Below are positions 6,196-10,995 of a stretch of 10,995 nt of DNA, one piece after another (within the stretch, counting starts at the first letter, position 1; every line of letters begins with the position of its first letter). The notes under the pieces are model-generated. The model did not search any database and was not told the origin of the DNA. It was given only the letters and a program-made list of their open reading frames with translations. The translations under genes and the position numbers were made by a program. The DNA is from JBBSJT01 sp041691015 (GTDB lineage Bacteria > Chlamydiota > Chlamydiia > Chlamydiales > Parachlamydiaceae): assembly GCA_041691015.1 (NCBI GenBank), contig JBEPVN010000082.1, forward strand, positions 1 through 10,995. The letters run 5' to 3'.

Positions 6196-7463
6196 ATAAA
6201 ATACAAAAAGAAGAGTGGGCTGCGGTTTTTTTTTCCTTTATCTATTATTTCTGCATACTGTCTGCTTACTATATCATGAGGCCTCTTCGAGACCAAATAG
6301 CTGCACAAGTAGGCTCTATTAACTTGCCTCTCTATTTTGCTGCGACACTCATAATGACATTAATTTTGACACCCATTTTTTCTTGGTCGGTATCTAAGTT
6401 TTCACGTCCTGTGATCATGCCTTTTGTTTATCTATTTTTTATTGCATGTCAAATGACAATTACTGCTCTATTTCATTATAATTTGCTTTCTACATATATT
6501 CTTGGGCTCGTATTTTTTGTTTTTGTAAGTGTGTTTAATTTGTTCGCGGTCTCTATTTTTTGGAGCTTTATGGCAGATATATGGAACGATATCCAAGCAA
6601 GGCGTTTATATCCTGTGATTGCTTTAGGAGGAACTTTTGGTGCAATTTCCGGGCCGATTTTTACACACAGTCTTGTTGAAGTGCTTGGGCGCTCCTCTTT
6701 ATTCCTAATGTCAGCTATTTTTTTGATCGTTGCTATCTTCTGTATTTTGTTGCTTGGTAAATGGGCGGATCGATTTGGGACGAACCGCAATAAAAAAGAT
6801 AACGAAGCTCCGCTTAAAGGCGGAATGTTTGATGGTCTAAAACTAATTTTTTCAAATGCGTTTATCGCTTCAATGAGCGTGATTATGATCATGAATGATG
6901 CTGTAGGCACAATTGCTTATGTGCTAGTTACAGATTATTCGGGATCTGCCTACATCGACGATGCCATATCTCAAATACGTTTTGCTGCCACAATGGATTT
7001 TTTAGCAAATGCATTTCAAATATTTGTGCAGTTGACTGTTACAAGATGGTTATTGATACGCTATGGTGCAGGGGCAGTATTTATTGTTTGTTCTAGTGTT
7101 GTTGTCTTTCTTTGTTTAGGGATGTCTATTATCAAAGACCCTCTTATGTCTGTTTTTGGCAATATACCTTTTGTTGCGCTTGTTTTAATTATATCAAGAG
7201 GCCTTTCTTATAGCATGATCCAACCGGCAAGAGAGACTCTTTATACTTTGGTTTCAAGACAGCTTCGCTACAAAGGAAAAAATGCCATAGATACGGTCGT
7301 TTGGAGGGCTGGCGATGTGCTTTCATTACTCATGATCAACGGTTTAAAATTTTTAGGATTTACGCCGGCTCTTTTTGGGCTCATTGCGGCAACATTTGCA
7401 GCACTTTCTGGAATAATGGGCTTTAAATTAAGCTCTAAGGCTGAAAAAGGAAAATTTTTATAA
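6192..7463 (+). CDS. NTT/TLC-superfamily MFS-type transporter
   Basis: A 423-residue carrier with about 12 membrane helices. The opening helix ends in YYIMRPLRDQ (26-35), matching the (L/Y)RPxRD/KD signature at the end of helix 1 in the ATP:ADP antiporter (TLC) superfamily. Later VSVFNLFAVSIFWSFMADIW and ALGGTFGAISGP are also typical. Classical chlamydial ATP/ADP translocases are about 500 residues long and have a longer C-terminal part, so this is a shorter, uncharacterised branch found widely in bacteria. The substrate is unknown and could be a nucleotide, a cofactor or something unrelated. The start overlaps the stop of the 298-residue gene by 4 bp. It ends 6 bp from the convergent MFS gene, with only AT-rich sequence between and no strong terminator. 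Confidence 0.75.
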   Translation: MNKIQKEEWAAVFFSFIYYFCILSAYYIMRPLRDQIAAQVGSINLPLYFAATLIMTLILTPIFSWSVSKFSRPVIMPFVYLFFIACQMTITALFHYNLLSTYILGLVFFVFVSVFNLFAVSIFWSFMADIWNDIQARRLYPVIALGGTFGAISGPIFTHSLVEVLGRSSLFLMSAIFLIVAIFCILLLGKWADRFGTNRNKKDNEAPLKGGMFDGLKLIFSNAFIASMSVIMIMNDAVGTIAYVLVTDYSGSAYIDDAISQIRFAATMDFLANAFQIFVQLTVTRWLLIRYGAGAVFIVCSSVVVFLCLGMSIIKDPLMSVFGNIPFVALVLIISRGLSYSMIQPARETLYTLVSRQLRYKGKNAIDTVVWRAGDVLSLLMINGLKFLGFTPALFGLIAATFAALSGIMGFKLSSKAEKGKFL

Positions 7464-7469
7464 AAAAAT

Positions 7470-8717
7470 TTAACTCTTATTTTTATTTAATGTATAAAAA
7501 AACATCGAAGAGAGGGAGATCACAGCTGCCACAACTAAAATTAGCTTTGGGGATATGAGAAGTAAAAGTCCGCCTAAAAGACAAATAATTGCATCTCCAA
7601 GTACTCTTAAAGACACTTGAGCACCCATAACTTCCCCTTGAATGGAATCTGAAATGGAATTGGATATTTTTACAGTGATTAAAGTCACTCCAAGACCAAT
7701 GACCAAGCCGCATAAGCCAAACAACGACATCATAAAAAATTTGGAATCCGTTAGAATGATGCCTATTAAAAATAAGGAAAATGCAGCAATGGATACAATA
7801 ATGGAGATCGATTTTGAATAACGGGAAGAAACAAAAACAGGAAGGCAGCCGTTACCGATAGCAAGCCCCAAACAAAGGATTGCGTTGTAATAAATAAGAT
7901 CCGATGGATTTAAGCCCCACTTTACAGTAAGATAAACGGGTCCAAACTCATAAAAGATATCGACAGCTATCGTAAAAAAGGTTGAAGTAATCATCAACAA
8001 CCGTAAACGGTTATTTGAAAAAAGAAGCGAAAATTTCTTGATTAGGTTTAGGCGTTTTAAAAATGATCTTGTTTTTGCAACTGTTTTTAGAGGTTTGTTT
8101 TCAATGACAACTACAGAAAGCAGTGTGAGCGCAAAAAAGAAAATACAAATAAAATAAAAGGGCGTTGTTGTCGTAAAACTCTCGTGGATTTCCTTATCTG
8201 TCATTAAACCGCCAAGAAGAGGCCCGACAAGATAGGCAATGGATGCTGCCGCATTTATTTTTCCGAATGTATTATGCTTTGATATGGTTGTAAGGTCTGA
8301 TGCCATAGCTCTTGCAATCGCAATATTACCCTCCATTATACCTGCAATGAACCTACTTAAAATGAGCAAGTAGAGCATTTCCCATTTGATTGCAAAACCT
8401 GTAAATAAGTTGCAAAATGCAGTGATAAATAAACTTGTATTAAGGATTTTTTTGCGTCCATAATCATCTGAGAGCGACCCTAGTACGGGAGAGCCAATAA
8501 ACTGCCCAAAAGGATAGGCTGCAAGCGTGATTCCAAGAAAAAGAGCCCGGCTAAAATCACTTGAGCCTTCCGGCATTATCGAAAATAGCGGATTTAAAAA
8601 TAGCGAAGGAAAGATCAAATAAGGCATGGAAATGCCTAAAAAACCTAAAAAAACGATAATCAAAATGACTGAAAACTGTCTTTTTTGTGAACCGGCTTCT
8701 TCGTCAATGCTATTCAT
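7470..8717 (-). CDS. MFS efflux-type transporter
   Basis: A 415-residue major facilitator superfamily protein with about 12 predicted helices. The hallmark loop between helices 2 and 3, GSLSDDYGRKK (80-90), is intact. A second conserved stretch lies in helix 4-5 (SRFIAGIMEGN then AYLVGPLLGGL), as in drug:proton antiporters of the TetA/Bcr kind. The N-terminal tail is short and hydrophilic (MNSIDEEAGSQKRQ). AAAGGG at 8727-8732 on the minus strand, nine bases before the ATG, supports the start. It lies 66 bp downstream of dipZ in the same direction and may be co-transcribed with it. The substrate cannot be told; export of drugs or metabolites, or uptake, are all possible. Confidence 0.85.
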   Translation of the reverse strand: MNSIDEEAGSQKRQFSVILIIVFLGFLGISMPYLIFPSLFLNPLFSIMPEGSSDFSRALFLGITLAAYPFGQFIGSPVLGSLSDDYGRKKILNTSLFITAFCNLFTGFAIKWEMLYLLILSRFIAGIMEGNIAIARAMASDLTTISKHNTFGKINAAASIAYLVGPLLGGLMTDKEIHESFTTTTPFYFICIFFFALTLLSVVVIENKPLKTVAKTRSFLKRLNLIKKFSLLFSNNRLRLLMITSTFFTIAVDIFYEFGPVYLTVKWGLNPSDLIYYNAILCLGLAIGNGCLPVFVSSRYSKSISIIVSIAAFSLFLIGIILTDSKFFMMSLFGLCGLVIGLGVTLITVKISNSISDSIQGEVMGAQVSLRVLGDAIICLLGGLLLLISPKLILVVAAVISLSSMFFYTLNKNKS

Positions 8718-8783
8718 TTTTAATTACCCTTTAATAACTCTTATAAATCAAAAGAGCTTTAAAAAACAGAAAATTCCAAACTT

Positions 8784-10517
8784 TTAAGGCTCATCGCCAA
8801 AAGTAAAGGCATAAGCTGATACTCCCTCTGGAGTTATTAAAGAGACTTTATGACGCCCATAATCTTCTTTTAGATTTAAGACATCGTATTTGCGAGGTTC
8901 ATGAACTAAAATGTGTCCTTTATCGTCCATGTCAGCTGTATAATATTTGGAAGGTAGAGGCGCATCATCTAGAAAAACAGCTACAGATTGGGCTGTTTTT
9001 GAATCCATCACTAAATAAACACGGCTCGCAATAAAATTTAGCTCAAGCGAACTTTCATTATTTTTTGATGTAATGTTTTGTGGGTTAACTAACCAATCTC
9101 CTTTGAGTCCTACACGATCTTCTTGAAGCGGAGGGGTATAGGAATAATAATCAATCTTGTCTCGTTTTATGGATAAGCCCGGTTGATAATGAGCAGCCCT
9201 TGAGGAACCTAAATAAGTTTCAGGAGTTGTTGGACGTTTTTGAACGATTTTTTCTTCTGATTTAAGAGGAGGCATACCAAGCAAATTGCGGATTGCATTT
9301 TCTGTTTCCATGTATTGACCCTCACCAAAATGCACTTGTCTGACAATTCCTTGCTTGTCAATTAAATAGTGTGCCGGCCAATAACTATTACTGTAAGCTT
9401 GCCATGTTTTGTAATTATTATCCAAGGCAACCGGATAAAGGATCTGAAAGCGCTCTGTCGCTTTTTTGACATTACCCGCATCCTTTTCAAATTCAAATTC
9501 CGGAGTATGAACCCCAATAATAACAAGCCCTTTATCTTTGTATGTATCATACCATTGTTTCAAATAAGGCAAAGTCCGAATACAGTTAATGCAACTATAG
9601 GTCCAAAAATCAATCAAAACAACTTTACCTTTTAACTGATCTATCGTTAAAGGGTTGCTATTGATCCATGTTGTAATACCTGCAAGTTCTGGCGCAGGTG
9701 CAATTTTAGGTAAGTCGCTGCCTTGTTCTGTTTTTAAATTTTCAAGTTTGTTTTCAGAAAAGATAGATTTTGGCCTTAGTTTATTAAGCTCATTTTGTAC
9801 AGTCGTGTTATTTTCAATTTGCAAAGTGGGAATATATTTAATTGCAAACTGCTGTAAAGCCACCTCAAAATTAAAGGCTAGACCCACCGCTGTCAAAATC
9901 ATGAGAAGACCAAAGAATTTTTTAATTTCTTCAGTGTGTTTTGCCAAAGATGGAAATTTGGTGAGTGCTTGATTTCCTCCATACGCAATCAAAAATAATG
10001 GAATTCCTGTTCCTAGGCTGTAAGTTAAGGTTAATAGAATAACTTGCAGGGTCACTTGCTGCGTTGCAACAAGCGTTGTGACGGCTGCCAAAATAGGTCC
10101 TGCGCAAGGCGTCCATACAAGCCCAAGAGCTCCCCCGAGTAACAACCCGCTCAAAAATCCGTTACTTGTTCCTTTATCTTGAGATTGGAGGTTGGCCCCA
10201 AAATTACCAATGGAGGAAGTGATTAAAGCAAACCGATTACTTAAATACGGGAACAACATCACAACACCAAACAAGCCAATGATGATAATTGCAAGATAAC
10301 GAAGTAAATTGGCTGATATTCCTAATAAATGCACTAAGAAAGTAAGAGCAAGCGTAAAAAAGGCAAAGCTTAGCATTAACCCAATAATTACCCCAAATGC
10401 TCTATAACGACCCCTGCCTATACCCGCAGATAAAATTGCCGGAAGAACTGGGAGCACGCAAGGAGATAAAACTGTTGCGATTCCTGCAAGAAAAGTGAAA
10501 AAATATAAAAATAACAT
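8784..10517 (-). CDS. dipZ: DipZ: CcdA membrane domain fused to thioredoxin-like and C-terminal beta domains
   Basis: A 577-residue thiol oxidoreductase that should carry reducing electrons from the cytoplasm through the membrane to an extracytoplasmic thioredoxin fold. Residues 1-225 form a six-helix CcdA/DsbD-type domain with the paired redox cysteines C20 (LSPCVLP) and C138 (WTPCAGP). A roughly 45-residue linker follows. Residues 275-415 are a TlpA/AhpC-like thioredoxin domain with the CxxC site C309-INC-312 (WTYSCINC) and a cis-Pro candidate in YWPAHYLID. Residues 430-577 are the C-terminal beta domain (YQPGLS, GDWLV, HEPRKYD) characteristic of DipZ. All cysteines expected for electron transfer are present. 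It is probably a reductase for periplasmic proteins; in chlamydiae the disulfide-rich envelope gives this relevance, which is inference. No strong ribosome-binding site precedes the ATG. Confidence 0.9.
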   Translation of the reverse strand: MLFLYFFTFLAGIATVLSPCVLPVLPAILSAGIGRGRYRAFGVIIGLMLSFAFFTLALTFLVHLLGISANLLRYLAIIIIGLFGVVMLFPYLSNRFALITSSIGNFGANLQSQDKGTSNGFLSGLLLGGALGLVWTPCAGPILAAVTTLVATQQVTLQVILLTLTYSLGTGIPLFLIAYGGNQALTKFPSLAKHTEEIKKFFGLLMILTAVGLAFNFEVALQQFAIKYIPTLQIENNTTVQNELNKLRPKSIFSENKLENLKTEQGSDLPKIAPAPELAGITTWINSNPLTIDQLKGKVVLIDFWTYSCINCIRTLPYLKQWYDTYKDKGLVIIGVHTPEFEFEKDAGNVKKATERFQILYPVALDNNYKTWQAYSNSYWPAHYLIDKQGIVRQVHFGEGQYMETENAIRNLLGMPPLKSEEKIVQKRPTTPETYLGSSRAAHYQPGLSIKRDKIDYYSYTPPLQEDRVGLKGDWLVNPQNITSKNNESSLELNFIASRVYLVMDSKTAQSVAVFLDDAPLPSKYYTADMDDKGHILVHEPRKYDVLNLKEDYGRHKVSLITPEGVSAYAFTFGDEP

Positions 10518-10530
10518 TTATTTACCGTTT

Positions 10531-10560
10531 ATTTTATGATTACTCTCATAAGTTTCTCAA
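10531..10560 (-). promoter_or_regulatory. Candidate promoter for dipZ
   Basis: On the minus strand, TTGAGA (10555-10560) is followed after 18 bases by TAAAAT (10531-10536), a fair match to the main bacterial promoter pattern. It would start the transcript only about 7-10 bases before the dipZ ATG, which is unusually short. In DNA this AT-rich such matches arise by chance, so this is a weak call. Confidence 0.2.
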
Positions 10561-10610
10561 AATAAAAAGTCTAGTAAAAGTTATCCATATAAAATGATAT
10601 TGAACTTAGT

Positions 10611-10877
10611 TTAAAATTGCATCTTGGTCCAACCTACTCCGGGGCTTGCATTGTATTCAAGCTCAAGCATGCAGGATTGAATTTTTATTAGGCAGTCGTT
10701 GCGAGTTTTGATTTTCTGATTTTTTGCCTCTTGTTTGTCGAGCCATAATTGCAAGAGCCAGTTGCCAACAAGAGTGGCGACTAAAAAGAAAAAGAAGTCG
10801 AAGATATAATTCATTATTACATTACCTGTCATATACATAGCACCAAGAGTAAAATAAGAGTTATAAAAGGCGGTCAA
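10611..10877 (-). CDS. Small hypothetical membrane protein
   Basis: An 88-residue frame I do not recognise. One clear membrane helix spans about 24-46 (IFDFFFFLVATLVGNWLL), followed by a basic segment, DKQEAKNQKIKTRN, which should lie in the cytoplasm, and a short soluble tail. The start I use is TTG at 10875-10877, because AAGGA lies nine bases upstream on the minus strand (10887-10891). ATG codons at residues 14, 16 and 22 are alternatives, the last giving 67 residues. The frame stays open upstream into the tRNA fragment, so it may be the end of a longer gene cut off by whatever inserted there. Its neighbours are the tRNA scar upstream and dipZ 93 bp downstream. Confidence 0.45.
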   Translation of the reverse strand: MTAFYNSYFTLGAMYMTGNVIMNYIFDFFFFLVATLVGNWLLQLWLDKQEAKNQKIKTRNDCLIKIQSCMLELEYNASPGVGWTKMQF

Positions 10878-10903
10878 GCCTTCAAGTCCTTGAATAAAAA
10901 GAA

Positions 10904-10943
10904 TCTGAGTGAGAGGATTTGAACCTCCGACCCCTTGCCCCCA
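10904..10943 (-). pseudogene. 3' half of tRNA-Pro (anticodon to discriminator), likely att-site scar
   Basis: Read on the minus strand this is the 3' half of a tRNA: anticodon TGG (10943-10941), the 3' strand of the anticodon stem GCAAG (10938-10934), variable loop GGGTC (10933-10929), T-stem GGAGG with loop TTCAAAT and partner CCTCT, a 7-base acceptor strand CACTCAG (10911-10905) and discriminator A at 10904. From the variable loop through the T-arm it matches bacterial tRNA-Pro(UGG) as I remember it from E. coli, apart from one base in the T-loop. No CCA is encoded. Beyond the anticodon the match stops: there is no complementary CTTGC strand, D-arm or CTGAGTG acceptor in the remaining sequence. 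A 3' tRNA fragment of this kind is what site-specific integration into a tRNA gene leaves behind. Confidence 0.6.
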
Positions 10944-10966
10944 TATGCATTAAGCTAAGATTTGTA

Positions 10967-10986
10967 GCGTAGGCTTTAGCCTGCGT
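10967..10986. repeat. Short palindrome GCGTAGGCTTTAGCCTGCGT
   Basis: AGGCT (10971-10975) and AGCCT (10978-10982) pair exactly around TT. The stem continues through a T-G wobble to G-C and C-G pairs. It lies just beyond the tRNA fragment. Its AGGCTTTAGCCT core is a common motif in dispersed palindromic repeats and resembles the core of the palindrome at 985-1004. No T-tract follows within view, so a terminator is not supported. Confidence 0.35.
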
Positions 10987-10995
10987 TTGTTTGCA

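Noticed and set aside
9362..10116. Several open frames inside dipZ on both strands
   Set aside because: They lie wholly within a gene with clear domains and cysteine motifs and have no plausible family features of their own.
10904..10980. Complete functional tRNA at the right edge
   Set aside because: Only the 3' half is present. The 5' anticodon strand, D-arm and 5' acceptor strand that would pair with GCAAG and CACTCAG are absent from the sequence beside it.
1..10995. CRISPR array, toxin-antitoxin pair, prophage or defence module
   Set aside because: No regularly spaced short repeats, no small overlapping toxin-antitoxin gene pair and no recognisable phage or defence domains were seen on either strand.

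Overview
The window is AT-rich and dense with genes. It looks like the chromosome of an environmental chlamydia (Chlamydiota, probably Parachlamydiales, the amoeba symbiont group). The main clue is the minus-strand pair of a GlmU-like left-handed beta-helix protein followed by an IspA-type prenyl synthase. As far as I recall, Chlamydia has the same pair (ispA next to a gene annotated glmU). A transporter related to the nucleotide-translocase (TLC) superfamily and a DipZ-type thiol protein fit the same picture. The assignment rests on family recognition alone, with no search behind it.

Layout. Positions 1-1322 are a decayed mobile-element region. Two perfect 53-bp inverted copies of an IS200/IS605-type (TnpB-associated) right end face each other around a 684-bp orphan reading-frame fragment. 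The right copy continues into an omegaRNA-like scaffold but has no tnpB beside it. A palindrome and a start-less 73-codon gene relic follow. Positions 1323-2943 hold the glmU-like and ispA pair on the minus strand. Positions 3248-4405 hold a TRAM-less iron-sulfur 23S rRNA uracil methyltransferase on the plus strand. It lies between two diverged copies of a roughly 210-bp intergenic repeat, and its start codon sits inside the first copy.

After a probable terminator (4692-4727) comes a plus-strand run: a DUF6580-like membrane protein, an unrecognised 298-residue soluble protein, and an NTT/TLC-like transporter whose start overlaps the preceding stop by 4 bp. Convergent to it, on the minus strand, are an MFS efflux-type transporter and, upstream of that, dipZ (membrane CcdA domain, thioredoxin-like domain and C-terminal beta domain). 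An 88-residue membrane protein lies further upstream. The right edge holds the 3' half of a proline tRNA, from the anticodon to the discriminator base, and a short palindrome. This is the usual look of a tRNA attachment-site scar.

How the parts work together. Housekeeping functions (isoprenoid synthesis, sugar acetylation or envelope work, rRNA modification) occupy the centre. Envelope and transport functions (two MFS-fold carriers, a small S-component-like membrane protein and a periplasmic thiol oxidoreductase) occupy the right half. Both edges show traces of mobile DNA: IS right ends on the left and a tRNA fragment on the right. No complete transposase, integrase, CRISPR array or toxin-antitoxin pair is visible. 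The least explained items are the paired intergenic repeats, the convergent IS ends with their trapped fragment, and the 298-residue protein coupled to the NTT-like carrier.
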